A stretch of 64,000 bases of DNA from Takakia lepidozioides (taxonomy: Eukaryota > Streptophyta > Takakiopsida > Takakiales > Takakiaceae). Position numbers and translations under genes: made by a program. The notes below the pieces were generated by a model that did not search any database, was not told where the DNA came from, and saw nothing but the letters and a program-made list of their open reading frames with translations. The stretch covers positions 69,109,053-69,173,052 of the forward strand of contig CM060732.1 in NCBI GenBank assembly GCA_030704615.1, in the 5' to 3' direction. This document shows, piece by piece, positions 13,051 through 26,459 of the stretch (its first letter is position 1; each line of letters begins with the position of its first letter).

Positions 13051-13780
13051 AAAGCTCGTTTGTACATAATTAGAGCAGATCATGGAACTTAGATGACCTA
13101 CATTTGTACTGCCCTTCTGCCACAAGTGTACATACACCCATTGATGTTCATCTCTTGCTGAGATTCTTAACTCTTAACTCTTGTCTCAATAATGTTTTGG
13201 TCAAAGAAATCTTTAAGTAGCTGTCTCCAGGATCTGAGATGATTCCATCATTTATAAGTTCTTTTCCCGGGGTTTTCTTTTCCCCAGGGGAAATCCAACC
13301 AGTAACCTAATAATCACTCTCTTCTAGGAGTCTTCTAGTGGACCAGATCTTCCTTGGCAAAATGGACACCACAATTTTGTACAGCTTAGACCACCTATGA
13401 CTTTTGCTTTAAAACTCCCATATATGTGCTCATAGATCATAAACCCCACTCCTAGACTCCACTAATATGTGCATACATATTGGTCAGTGGACGGCCATTT
13501 CCGAAGGCAGCAAGAAAAATCAGTAGCCAATAGATCTGTCGTGTACATCTATCTAGAAACATTCGAGTTAAATTGGAAGATACTCTCTTGAAATATATGT
13601 GCATGTGGACAATTTAGAGGATAATCTTAGGGTGAGTATTTCAGGATTGCAGATAGTTTGCACCGCATACTTGTGCAACCGTAAGCTCAATGCACACACG
13701 GTTGAGGTCAATGCAGATTGTACGTGGAGGTTGTTACATTTTCTTTGGCAGGAGGAGCCAGAGCAGCCCAAAAGCAACTA
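13051..13780. other. 3' flank of fructokinase, no gene seen
   Basis: Non-coding sequence after the fructokinase stop. I see no other reading frame of note. Confidence 0.5.
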
Positions 13781-13789
13781 CTGCTCAAG

Positions 13790-14290
13790 AGATTGCAGAA
13801 AAGCTGCCGAGAGAGAGAGAGAGAGGAGAGGAGCCAGACGGATGGCGGAGGCTAGCGCCTGCAAGAGAGATGTGGGAGAGAAAGGGAGGAGAGGCATGTA
13901 TATATATAGTGTGCTGTGAGGAAGGAGCCTCGGTGGTAGAGATCGTGTGTGTAACATGATCTCTGGGAAATAGTGTGCTGTAATGGAAGGAGCCTCGGTG
14001 TGAGAGGAGCCTCGGTGGTAGAGATCGTCTGTATGAAAATATATTTGTGCTGTAATATTGAATATGATTGATCAATTTCGTAAGTTGAACTATTTTGTTG
14101 GGTTGATTCCAGATTATCCAGTTATCAACTTGAATATGCCATCCAATATTCTAGATCATTGAGCCAGTCTTCTACCTATTATGTCCAAAATAGTGTCCAG
14201 GATCCTCCTTAAAACTAGAGGTGTGAACAATCTTATTTCAGGTGATGAATCAAAGTAGAAACATTTGGGTTTAGTGTATCATGGAGCCTC
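13790..14290 (+). repeat. Dispersed repeat, copy 1
   Basis: Shares blocks with 28240-28650 in the same order: a GA-rich block, the phrase GGAGCCTCGGTGGTAGAG followed by ATCGT, and further on AAAACTAGAGGTGTGAA and GGTGATGAATCAAAG. Within copy 1 the GGAGCCTCGGTG phrase occurs three times (about 13924, 13990 and 14008). Nature unknown; it is probably part of a transposable element. Confidence 0.7.
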
Positions 14291-14599
14291 GCAGGTTATA
14301 TGAGCCACATGGGCTCTTGGTTGTGGTCTGAATACATTTCTCATATCTTTGCAGATTGGGTCTGGTCCCATGATGTGCAAGACATCAGGTCTTTGTCATG
14401 AACTCGTCGAAGGATAAGGCTTTGTTTGAGCCTCCTGAAATGGTCATGGTCATCTTTGTTCTATCCTGTCCCATGGGCCCTTGTGGTTCCTTGTGGTTCT
14501 TTGTGGTCCCCAGTTCAAATGTTATAAAATTAATTTCTTCTTTTTCTCATTTTCTTTCATGGCCCCAAGGCTGTCAGGCTGTCTCATGAAGTTTCTTTC

Positions 14600-14850
14600 T
14601 GGCGGTTCTGGGTGGGCTCCCACAATCTACGAATAGAGACTGGTAGATGGGTAATCCTGAAACGGGAGGACCGCCTATGCCCAGCTTGCACCGGGCGCAA
14701 CCAGGAAATTGAAACTGAAGAACACTTCTTCTTTTATAGCCGGGTTCTATAAATTTATGCAGAGATCCGTGGGAGATTCATCTGTCTATTCCGTGAACTC
14801 AATCTCTCACTGAAGTCTTCCATTATGAGGATAAAAAATGCTTGGCAGCT
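14600..14850 (+). mobile_element. LINE remnant: zinc-binding C-terminus of reverse transcriptase
   Basis: A plus-strand frame reads LRIETGRW, then REDRLCPAC, then EIETEEHFFF. These are the hallmarks of the zinc-binding region after LINE-type reverse transcriptases (Cys-x2-Cys with a following Glu-His). The frame is interrupted by a stop soon after, so only a decayed fragment remains. Confidence 0.7.
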
Positions 14851-16440
14851 TACCTGCACGAGGCCTTGACCCTTAGACAATCCCTTGAGTAGTAGTTGCT
14901 TTGAACTTTCCGCGGACGTTGGAAAGTACCATTTCATTTCGAACGTTTCTTTCATTTCTTTCAACAGGAAAGATTCTGGCAAATACTTAGATTGGTACAA
15001 GTGGCTGGAAATAGCAATGGTCGTAGTGGCCCAAGGTTTGGAGATCTTCACTCTTTTGCGGTATACTCCTGCTGTCTCAGTTGCCTTCTCATGCTGAGAT
15101 GCGATCTTGCTACAGCTATATTGACTGGAAAAGAACACAACAATGGGTGGATCAGGAGTACGGACATGCTTTGTTTTTCAAGCTCCTAAAAGCAGGGGGA
15201 AGAAGACCACATGTCAATGTGGTGAAGGCTAGTAATTAACATTGTACTCTGTTGCAGGGCGCAATGCAGGACATAGGGATGTGAAAACCCAGATGACAAT
15301 CTGATAGTTAAATGGCTGACTTTGGCATCTCCAAAGTCCCCCCAGAGTTTGATACTCATGTTTCCACTAAGCCGGCCTGCACTGCAGGGATTTACCTTTC
15401 TATATCATGAATTATGTATCTCTAGCTCTTTGCTTTTCAATACATGTGTAGAAAATGAAAGAACCTTTTCAAGTAAGGCATTGATCAGCAAACCTGAGAA
15501 ACGTCATAAATAATTAAAGGTTTGCAACCCAGAAAAGGATGCCAAAGGTTCAGATAGTAGCACGATGGAAACAAGAAGCCCGAGTTATCCAGCAATAACT
15601 TGTGATCCAACTACTAGAGACATCTTAGACCTCTAGCACACCCAACTTTTCAGTGGCATAGCCTATGAAAAAGATTGAGGAAAGCTTTAGGAGAAGTGTA
15701 TTCAGAATTTGTTTTCAGGAGATTTTCAGCCCATGATGAACAAGTGGAACTCAAGGAGATCCTTCCCACATTAGGCTCGGCTGAAGAGGCTGATTCATCC
15801 TTGCTTTGAACAAAATTTGGATTAGATTATATGATAAAGTGCTTTCTGGGTCGATCTAGAAGTAAGTAACCTGTTGGAAGTTAGATGTCAAAGTGTGCTC
15901 TTGTCTCTCTTGTTGTCTATGAAGGTCTAGAATATGTGGGAAGATCCCTTGAACTCCCCTTGAACCGAAATTATCACCTCCTTAAGGAATCTGCACCTGC
16001 AATTTCCCAGGTGATTAGGGATCCCTTAATTAATAAGTTGGAGCTTGTAATTACAGAGAGCCATTGACCACAATCGAGAGGAAATTAATTTGGAGTGGGT
16101 ATGCATCTTACTTGCTTCCTTTCTTCAAACCTGCAGCTCTTTGAACAATAAACTAAGGTAGTCAACTCATTTTCAAGCATGGCTGTGCAGATGGACCTCA
16201 AGTCCAATCGAGCAATGAACCAAACGTATCATCGTATTAGTGTTCTAAAGGAACTGAACATGATATAGCAGAGGCGCTGGCGCTTTGAACAGTGCACATC
16301 TGGAATCTTTTCTGCACGGCCCACAATGAATTTAGGACAGCACCATACACTCTCCATGCAATGCCTGTATCCAAAAACTTTTAATGCTCAAGAAATGTTT
16401 GTAGAGTAAATATAAATATAAATGTATAAATGTATAAATG
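14851..16440. other. No gene seen
   Basis: Non-coding spacer. Open frames here are short and show no recognisable motif. Confidence 0.45.
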
Positions 16441-16495
16441 TGAACCTTTATACTTTTAATTTGATTGAAAGGGCCTCTGTCCCCTTTCTCTAAAA
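16440..16495 (+). mobile_element. LINE 3' tail remnant
   Basis: The segment around AGGGCCTCTGTCCCCTTT preceded by TTTAATTTGA matches the 3' end of the LINE fragment at 50060-50735. Confidence 0.5.
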
Positions 16496-16583
16496 TATAT
16501 ATATATGTATGTATGATATATAATAAATAATGTAAATTAGTATTTTTAGTATTTTTCTGTAGTAAACCCTATGCTTGAGAAAG

Positions 16584-16592
16584 TTAGGGTTT
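16584..16592 (-). promoter_or_regulatory. Telo-box upstream of RPS5
   Basis: TTAGGGTTT on the plus strand is AAACCCTAA on the minus strand, the telo-box commonly found in promoters of plant ribosomal-protein genes. It lies about 93 bases before the RPS5 ATG. Confidence 0.55.
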
Positions 16593-16684
16593 GGGGCGGA
16601 GGGTGAAGGAGACGGAGGAAGAAGAGCAGACGTCTCTTGCAACGCGCACTCCATCGCTGTGGTGCTGCGCCGCAGAGTGGAGTC

Positions 16685-18478
<1,794 letters not shown>

Positions 18479-18662
18479 GGTAGAATTCGACGGCATTTCA
18501 CAGAGGATTTTTCGTAGCGTGTGCTCAGCAGGGTCTTTCACTCCCTATATGGCCCAGTGAGCTCTCCTGAGGCATCCAGTCAAATATAAGTAGATGAGTT
18601 TGTATACATGTTTTTTGAGCCCTCCAACTTTGAGGTTGTGGGTGTGTCACTTCTCCAAGTAA

Positions 18663-18966
18663 TATTTGGGAGGGTTTACATTGTTAGCATGTACCTCTCC
18701 TCCTTCCCCTAGTGCAGTGTAAGCCATTGGGGCATGAACTTAGCCTAAACTGGTTCAATGTGGATGTGCATCACTGACTACAGTCCAATGCTGGAATTTA
18801 GTCCTACTATTGAGGGTTTACATTGTTATCCTGTACCTCTCCTTCCTTCCCCTAATGCAGTGTAACCCATTGGGGCATGAACTTAGCCTAAACTGGTTCA
18901 ATGTGGGTGTGCATCATTGACTACAGTCCGCATACATGAATGCTGGAATTTGGTCCTACTATTGAA
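18663..18966 (+). repeat. Tandem duplication, about 145-155 bp unit
   Basis: Two adjacent copies share GGGGCATGAACTTAGCCTAA, GGTTCAATGTGG and TCCTACTATTGA with few changes. The second copy has a short insertion (GCATACATGA). Confidence 0.8.
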
Positions 18967-19629
18967 GGTAATTAGACAAAAAATTAGGTACACTTACAAC
19001 TATTTGTGGATATGATTGCTTTTTTTGTTTTCTTTTGTGACTGAGCATCTCTTTCCTTCATGAAGTGGTATCATTCTACTATTTTAATTAGTTTGCATTG
19101 TTGTAGCAATGTGTTCATATGTAGGAACTGGAAATAGTGGGAGGCCTTTGGATTTGGTCCATTTGGGCAAAAAAGAAACCCGATTTGTGGAGCCAAAGTG
19201 TTGTTGCCATCCTAGCGACATTACCCTATTCACAGCTCACATGAACTAGAAATACTAAATATGTATTTGTAGAAGAAGGTATAGGGTGCTTGGAGAGTAT
19301 GACAAAAGGAGTTCCACTTGTGCTCACCCGAGCACACAAATGCAAGTTGCCCCAACTAAGAGTTCATTCATGTGTGGCTCATTCCTACATTTGTAACCAT
19401 CATTATTGTTATGATTATTGGGAAGTTGTAATGAGATTCTTCCGATTAGATAGTAGGGGGATGTGTTGCAAAGCAAGTGTGCATATGATGGTGCATTTGA
19501 ACTGGTGGTTATGGAATCGGTCTAAAGGCCTCATGAGTTTGACAGAAGTTGGGGTGAGTCCCTTTAACAGTGGTATTTGCACCAAAACTGGGCCATAAGC
19601 AGTCTGAGGATAGCAATGGCGGATGATCT

Positions 19630-20350
19630 GACAATGAAGAAATTTGTAATATCAATGGTGCAGTTGGCAAGCTGCTTTGTAGGATAATAAGCACCTGTCT
19701 TGAGGTTGATTTGGAGTCTAGAAGGGCTTTCCATGAAGGTCAGGTTGGGGTGTACGGAGATGTGTTTGACTATATCCTTTACCTTAAAAGCCAGACCATC
19801 CTGGGAAGGAAAAAGAGAAGAAAAACCACCTTTGTCTACAGATGTGGAGGCTGGTTCTCAAGCTGGATGTGAACACTAAAAGTTGTGTTATCTTCAAAAG
19901 GCAGAAATCAAATTTTTTTTTAACTTGACCAAGGTGTAGCTCAAGGTTGCACCCTCACCCACTACTACCCATTGTATGTTGAGCTCTCATGTCTGTGGAT
20001 GACTTGGGTGGGCCTAGGGGATACCCTAATCAATCTTCCAGAGTTGCTTGATTCTGAGAAGAGTGCATTGACCTGTGGAATCTAGAAGCTGACATTAGCA
20101 AATGGCTGGTGGTGGCCATCAATGATCCTGGGATCTCAAATGGACATGGGGCCTCGGAGAGATTGCTAATGTAATTGGGATGTGCATATACACTCTAAAT
20201 GCAAAGGTTTTTGTGTCCCTCAATTTTTCTACTGCAGAGGGATTAGGATTGAAGTTCTGAAGGACCATGCCTTTGAAAAGCTGGGACCAAGTAACAGGCC
20301 TACTTGGAGTTATACTTATACTGTGTGGGATGGCAACTCCAAACATGCTA
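19630..20350 (+). mobile_element. LINE reverse transcriptase remnant
   Basis: Plus-strand frames read RIISTCLEVDLESRRAFHE, GQVGVYGDVFDYILYLKS and, after a shift, GVAQGCTL. These are the fingers and palm-entry motifs of LINE reverse transcriptases (normally R-x-I-x-x-x-L, Q-x-G-F-R and the GVxQGCxLSP motif). Frameshifts and stops break it, so it is inactive. Confidence 0.7.
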
Positions 20351-21398
20351 AACCTTAGAACGTAATCAGCTTTCAGTATTCGTGATACATGATTTCATTA
20401 TTAATACATTGGAGTCCGAAGGACTGTCCAAGCTTCACACTATAGTAGAATTGCTATGGGGTGGAGACATCTGACTGTGCATTGGGAATGTACTCCAAAA
20501 TTTCAAACAGTTCAATTACAAGTCATAGTCCTCCCACGAGGTCAAAGCAAAGACCAGCCATTGGTTATCATTCACAAATGTCTCCTGATGAGAATTCTTT
20601 TCAAAGACAAGATGAAATGGTGATAGCAGATCAAACAAAGATCAGCATAGGTGCTGCTGATATCTACAAAGTATTTACTCACCAACATGATACAAACCCA
20701 AACTGTTGTTACGACTGAGCGGTCCGACACATGTGCAGCCCCCGGACCACCTCATACCTCCACAGCCTTCCCAAAATAACCAAGGATGTTGGCATTAGAC
20801 TGAGACACCCAAGCTAAAATGGCAGGGAAAACAGCGACCAATGAGATCTATATGTCCTTTCCCCATCCACCACCCTGGCAGAGTAGGAGAATCCCTTAGT
20901 TCGGTCCAAGGAAGAATCTGCTCCTCAGCTGCAAACTTAATTACGCTCCAAAATGAGAATGCTTCATCAGTGCCTCTCCCCAACAGCGGGAGGCGTCCAG
21001 AGCACTAGACGAGGGGGCTATCCCTTCGACTGAGGGGCTATTGCACCGGAGCTGTGCGCCACACTTCCTCTTCCAGATTATAAGCCAGGAGCATTCTCTT
21101 ATCCAAACCAGTTTGAAAAAAGAAATGACGAGAAGCCCTGTAAAATTAATAGGCCGACAAAATAACAGCCACTTAAGGCCACAAGTGCTTAACACCAGTG
21201 GCAGTAGATGAGCAGTAGCCGAGCTTCAACTAGGAACTCAGTAGCTGAGCAACAGCAAATTCTATACTAAGAACACAAAAATCTAAGAGAAATGAAGAAG
21301 AGGAGAGGTGGGGGGGAGGCAAGAACATAGTGCCTTGCTACATTAGACCTAAAAAGAGAAGGGAATCTTTTCATACCAACCGACTACTCAGGTCCTAC
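20351..21398. other. No gene seen
   Basis: Spacer with only short open frames on both strands and no recognised motif. Confidence 0.45.
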
Positions 21399-22295
21399 CT
21401 AAGCCAGCAAATAAATAGCCAAGACTAAGAAGATGTCAAACGCGGTCCGGGCTAGGAATGTGATGATTGATGGGTCAGGCGGGATCTTGTTTACGACAGT
21501 AATGTTCACATTAGTGCTTGGGGGCTGAACATCACCGTGCACATGGTTGACGATGGCTACCAGCATTAGACCCACCAATGGACAAATCACTCCACTACCA
21601 GGCAGTATACATGGACCAGAGCAGTTGAAAGGCTGCTGGCTTTTTGCTGGGGCTGTACAATGTACATGCAATCCATTATCATTGCATTGTGCAGCAAGTA
21701 CCGGGACCCAAAGGGAGGCAACGGCTTGATGTGATGGCAGGAGCTTGCTGGTCTCGTATATGTGTGCAAAGTACCTACTATGGGAATTACACCCCTCCCC
21801 CCCTACTGGAGTCAGTTCCCTCGGGCCTCACCTCCCGTTTCACTGAGGTTTTCCCTCACTTGTTGAGGCGCACTCACCCAAACCGTAGCTCGCCAAGACC
21901 TCAGAGTAAAACAGCAGCAGCTTATCCGCGAGAGCCGCCGTCCTCTCCAACCTCCTCAATCGAGCTTTCTCCAATTGAATCAATTGAATCTTTATATTCA
22001 TCTCTGAGACCTCAGCAGCAGGGTCCTCAACCATCCTCTGCTCCAACCTCAATTGAGACTTCTCCAATTGAATCAATCGAATCTTCATCTCAGAGACCTG
22101 AGCAGCACTCTATTTCTCCTTCTTCAATTGAATGTATTGAATCTTCATCTCTGAGAGATCAGCAGAAATGTCCTCAACCCTCTTGTCCACAGACTCGGAT
22201 GGTACATCCTCGGAGCTGAACACCCTAGATGGCACCAATCTTCGCAAACCCAAAGCATGAAAGCGCACTGAAATCTCGCGCATGGCCACCATCAT
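21399..22295 (-). pseudogene. Organelle-type coiled-coil protein with C-terminal membrane segment, in-frame stop
   Basis: Exon 1 (about 22295-21878) begins with MREISVRFHALGLRRLVPSR then VFSSED. This is Arg-rich, lacks acidic residues and looks like a mitochondrial targeting presequence. It is followed by three related coiled-coil repeats of the form SEMKIxLIQLEK. A GTGAGT donor joins in phase to 21556-21399, which ends with a hydrophobic segment ITFLARTAFDIFLVLAIYLL and a stop. A TAG at 22112-22110 interrupts the frame between the first and second coiled-coil repeats, while the frame stays open on both sides. So this is a broken gene, a truncated protein or a sequence error. The upstream ATG at 22367 is an alternative start. 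I do not know the family, and the localisation is inferred from the N-terminus only. Confidence 0.5.
21957..22195. repeat. Degenerate tandem repeat encoding coiled-coil units
   Basis: Three degenerate copies, each with TCCAATTGAATCAAT or close, TGAATCTTCATCTCTGAGA or close, and CAGCAG. On the minus strand they encode the coiled-coil repeats of the gene above. Confidence 0.75.
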
Positions 22296-22979
22296 CCTAC
22301 AGTTGCTTACAAGTGTCAAATGGAAAGCAGAAGTGGTGATTGAACACAGACCCCTACTCTCACTCAAATTGCCGGCTGAACTGGGCTAAGTTCCTTGTCA
22401 AAGGTGAGGTGGTCTTATTGGGTGACTCCAATGCCCGGGGGCAAAGGTCTTCAATAGGATGATACCATTGGGCCTTTTGGTGAGGATGAGCTGAATTTCT
22501 AATGGCAGACGGTTAAATGAACTGTCCCAAAGAACTTCAGCTTTCGACCTTGAATAATAGGTCAAAAGGAGACCTAGAGCAATGGACCGGTGAAAAAGCC
22601 CAAACTGAGGAAAGATAGTAGGATGCCAGACCACTTCTAGACTTAACCCTTAAGTTCCCAAGCCCTTTTTTGACTTTTTACCAATTTTGGGTACCCAGCT
22701 GCAGTAAATTGCCCCTAGAAACCTACCGAAAATCATCCAGAGATTCCAGCCTTATAGCAATGGGCCCAGCTCATTCATGCATGACATACCAAAAAAGGAG
22801 CCAAGTCCACCCTGGAAATTGTGAGATTATAGCGTTGGCTCAAATATCAGGTCCCAAAGAAAAAGTGAGAAAGAAATTGGTTTGACCAAATCAAAACCTA
22901 GCTTTATCCAATTTTGCTTGCCCCAAGACCCACCATTTCCAAATCAATAGTGGAGTGGCTATGACCCCAATTTATTTTT

Positions 22980-23890
22980 AGTCCCTTAAGACCCATTTAG
23001 GCAACCTAAGGAGTTACAAAAGGGGGAAAATGGAAACATATAATTATTATCTATAATTGCCCTTAGGACTCCTTAGGACTGCCCTAAGGAGTCCTAAGAA
23101 GGGAAAACAGAAATATATAAACTATTATTTATAGGACTCCTTAGGACTGCCCTAAGGAGTCCTAAGAGAAGGGAAAATAAAAATGTATGAATTATTATTT
23201 CTAATTACCCTTAGGGCTTCACAGGACAGTCCTAAGGAGTCCCAAGATGAGAAAAATGGAAAGACATTTTCCTTAAGACCCGTTTAGGTAACCTAAAGGG
23301 TTATAAGAGGGGGAAAATAGAAACATATAAATTATTATCTATAATTGCCCTTAGGACTCCTTAGGGCCGCCCTAAGGAGAACTAAGAAGGGGAAAATTGA
23401 AAGATGTAAATTATTATCTATAATTGTCCTTACGTCTCCTTAGGGCTCTAAGAGGAGGAAAATAAAAATATATAAATTATTATTTATAATTGTCCTTAGG
23501 ACTACTTTAGGCCACCCCTAGGAGTCCTAAGAGGGGGGAAAATAAAAACATATAGGTTATTATTTATAATTACCCTTATAACTTCTTAGGACAGTCCTAA
23601 GGAGTCCTAAGAGGAGAAAAATGGAAAGACATAAATAATTGCCCTTAAGATCCGTTTCGGCAACCTAAGGGGTTATAAGAGGAGGAAAATAGAAACATAT
23701 AAATTATTATCTATATTATCCTTAGGGTGCCCCTAAGGAGTCCTAAGAGTGGGAAAATAAAATGATATAAATCATTATTTATATTAGCCTCCTAAGAAGA
23801 GGGAAAATGGAAAGATGTATTTTATTATTTATAATTGCTGAATTTGATTGCTCTTAGGACTCTTTAGGGCGGCCCTAAGGAGTCCTTAGG
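22980..23890. repeat. Tandem array with palindromic cores
   Basis: About eleven degenerate units of roughly 70-100 bp. Many contain an inverted repeat followed by a GGGAAAATAGAAA-type purine stretch and AAATTATTATTTATAATTG. The clearest core is 23062-23098: a 16-base arm CTTAGGACTCCTTAGG, a 5-base spacer and its perfect complement. A variant unit with ACCCGTTTAGGTAACCTAA or close recurs at about 22990, 23278 and 23648, giving a higher-order period near 290-370 bp. Confidence 0.85.
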
Positions 23891-23891
23891 G

Positions 23892-23892
<1 letters not shown>

Positions 23893-23928
<36 letters not shown>
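23893..23928. repeat. (TA)n microsatellite
   Basis: Long TA run directly at the end of the palindromic array. Confidence 0.95.
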
Positions 23929-23932
<4 letters not shown>

Positions 23933-24259
23933 TTGATCATTACATTTAAGAAACACATGTACTATTTATTGGTATGTACCGACAAAATTTGTAGGTGACA
24001 CCATTTATTACAATTAAAACAAGATTTTGTCTTCGATAAACGTTCATACAGCTATTTGTAATGCACCGACATCTATTTTTAAATAAACTTTCATGAGTTA
24101 GTACCTATTCAAAAAGTGTGTGGGATAAGGTTAATAAATAGCAACTTTTCATTCTGTCTTCATCCAATTATTTTATTTTTCATTCATTCTTTTTTTACCT
24201 CATTTTTTTCCCTATAAGTATAGAAAACGAGGATCGTTTTTTTCTATTTCTGCCCCAGG

Positions 24260-25230
24260 TTGTTTGCAGACAATGGAACTGTCTCTTAGTTTTGCTCTTT
24301 TACTTTTGTTTCTCTGTTTCTTCTTTGTTTCTATTGCTTGTTTATGTTTCTATGTTCTTTCGGTTATTTGGCAATGTTTTTTAGTTCTTCTCAGTAGTTT
24401 CATTTGTCTTTGTTCTTCAGTTTTGGTTCTCTGTTTATGTTTCTTTGAAACCTCTATAAGTATGCAGAACGAGGATCATTTCCTTCACTTTTTTCTGCAA
24501 GCAAACTTTTTGTATAGAATAGAACTGTTCTGCTCCTTTGCTTTTATTTGTGTTTCTTCTTTGCTTTTGTTGTTTGTTTATGTTTATTTGTTCCTTAGAA
24601 CTGTCTCTTAGTTCTTCTCAATAGCCTTCATTTGTTTTTTTCTTTCATTTTATGTTCTTTGTTTATGTTTCTTTCTAATCTCTTTTCTTTGTATTTATGT
24701 GTGAGTTGTTCAGCGGATTAGAACTTTCTATTCGTTCTCTCTCTTTCGTTTTGTTTTCTTTCCTCTTTGTTTGTGTTTCTTCCTTGCTTTTGTTGTTTGT
24801 TTATGTTGCTTTGTTTTTTCGGTTCTGTACAAATGCTGTCCCCTAATTCGAATCTGATAGCCTTCATTTGTTTTTCTCCTTTGCTTTCTGTTCTTTGTTT
24901 ATGTTTCTTTCTGATCTCTATTCTTTGTATTTCTGTGTGAGTTGTACAGCAAAATAGAACTTTTCATCCATTCTTTATTTCTCATCGTTTGTCTTTCTTC
25001 TTTGCTTATGTTGTTGTTTTATGTTTCTTTGTTCTTTCGGTTTTGTGGCAAAATAGAATTGTCTCCTAATTCTTCTGAATAGCCTTCATTTGTTTTTTCT
25101 TTCACTTTCTGTCTTTGTTTACGTTTTCTTTTTATCTCTGTTCCTTGTATTTCTGTGTGAGTTGCTCAGCAGAATAGAACTGTCCCTTCTTCATTTCTCT
25201 TCATTCTTTCTCTTTCGTTTCGTTTTGTTT
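24260..25230. repeat. T-rich tandem repeat, about 230-240 bp unit
   Basis: About four copies. The phrase AGCCTTCATTTG recurs at about 24624, 24859 and 25082, each followed by TTTGTTTATGTTTCTTT and TTCTGTGTGAGTTGTTCAGC or close. Open frames here encode only Phe/Leu/Ser-rich low-complexity sequence. Confidence 0.8.
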
Positions 25231-25239
25231 TCTCTTCTT

Positions 25240-26215
25240 CTAACATATCGGACACACTATCAGATAACTATCAAAAACATTATCTTATATTTCCATGAAA
25301 TCATCAAAATTCATTACACTATGATTGTGCCACTTGAATGTTATATCATAATCTATAGTATATATGATATTCAAGCATGATATCAATATAGTATATACAG
25401 CTTAGAGATTATAAATATTTAACTATAATCAGAATTATATATATATACATATATATATAAACATAGTATAAATATATATATATATATAAACGAATATATA
25501 TTATATTATATTAAGTAAATAAATTTAATAATAAATAGGATGTATTTTAAAATCTAGCTATAACCTAAAGACGTCAATACATAAATAAACTATCATTCTA
25601 TCCATCAACCAGTCAATTATCATTTCATCCATTATCATAAATCAATCATTATCAGTTACAATCATGTGTTATTTTTACTTACTACATAATTATTTATTCA
25701 TATCATTTTATATCTTATCATTACATTTTCACATTTCAAATTTAAAATCTTAATATTTTATATCATTTCTATAAATGAACATACTAAATATTTATTTAAG
25801 AGAACTAAAATTAAAATATATTTATTTATTGATGTATATTATGTATTATAAGAATAAATATATTATCAATTTATATCATGCTTTCAATGTCAGATTCATC
25901 ATTCCAATTTAAATATAATCAATCAAGTTATCTATCATATTACAACTCAAAAACTTCAAATATTTCAAATATACTATTTAGATTAACGAATTTATTTAAT
26001 AAATAATAATTTAAAAATGGATATATATTTAATATAATATGTATTAAATACCTAAAATATAATATAATGTATAATACTATATTATGTCATGTTTTCAACC
26101 TCAGATTTCATCATTTCAATAAATTCAAAATCCATTCAATCAAATTGTTTATCATATTACATTCCAAAACTCCAATTTATTTAACCTTTATGGTTAATCT
26201 TAAAGGCCTTTCGGC
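25240..26215. other. AT-rich stretch, no gene seen
   Basis: Strongly AT-rich sequence with TA runs (about 25437-25495). No motif or coding signal was found. Confidence 0.6.
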
Positions 26216-26220
26216 CATAA

Positions 26221-26274
26221 TTTTGTATGCTATAATGGATAGCTATAAGGGTTCGAATCCCTATACAAAAATGA
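26221..26274 (+). other. tRNA-like remnant lacking an anticodon arm
   Basis: Ends TTTTGTAT and ATACAAAA can pair. Between them GCTA-loop-TAGC forms a D-arm-like hairpin and AGGGTTCGAATCCCT forms a T-arm with a perfect B-box core. There is no room for an anticodon arm, so this is a deleted tRNA relic or SINE piece, not a working tRNA. Confidence 0.35.
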
Positions 26275-26459
26275 AGTTATTGTGAATACCAAAGCTGCGA
26301 CAAGGAATGTCGCAAGGATGTCTTGGCGCGGGGTCAAAGGCTACGGTAAACCACGTCTTATGAGTACATTCTTTGCAGAGCATACCTGCCAGATTGAAGA
26401 AAAAAAATTATCTCAAGAAACCATTTAAAAAGTTGCTCTAACTCATGTGCATCAAAATC

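Noticed and set aside
24264-24611. 115-residue hydrophobic frame resembling a membrane protein
   Set aside because: The T-rich tandem array encodes Phe/Leu/Ser runs by composition alone.
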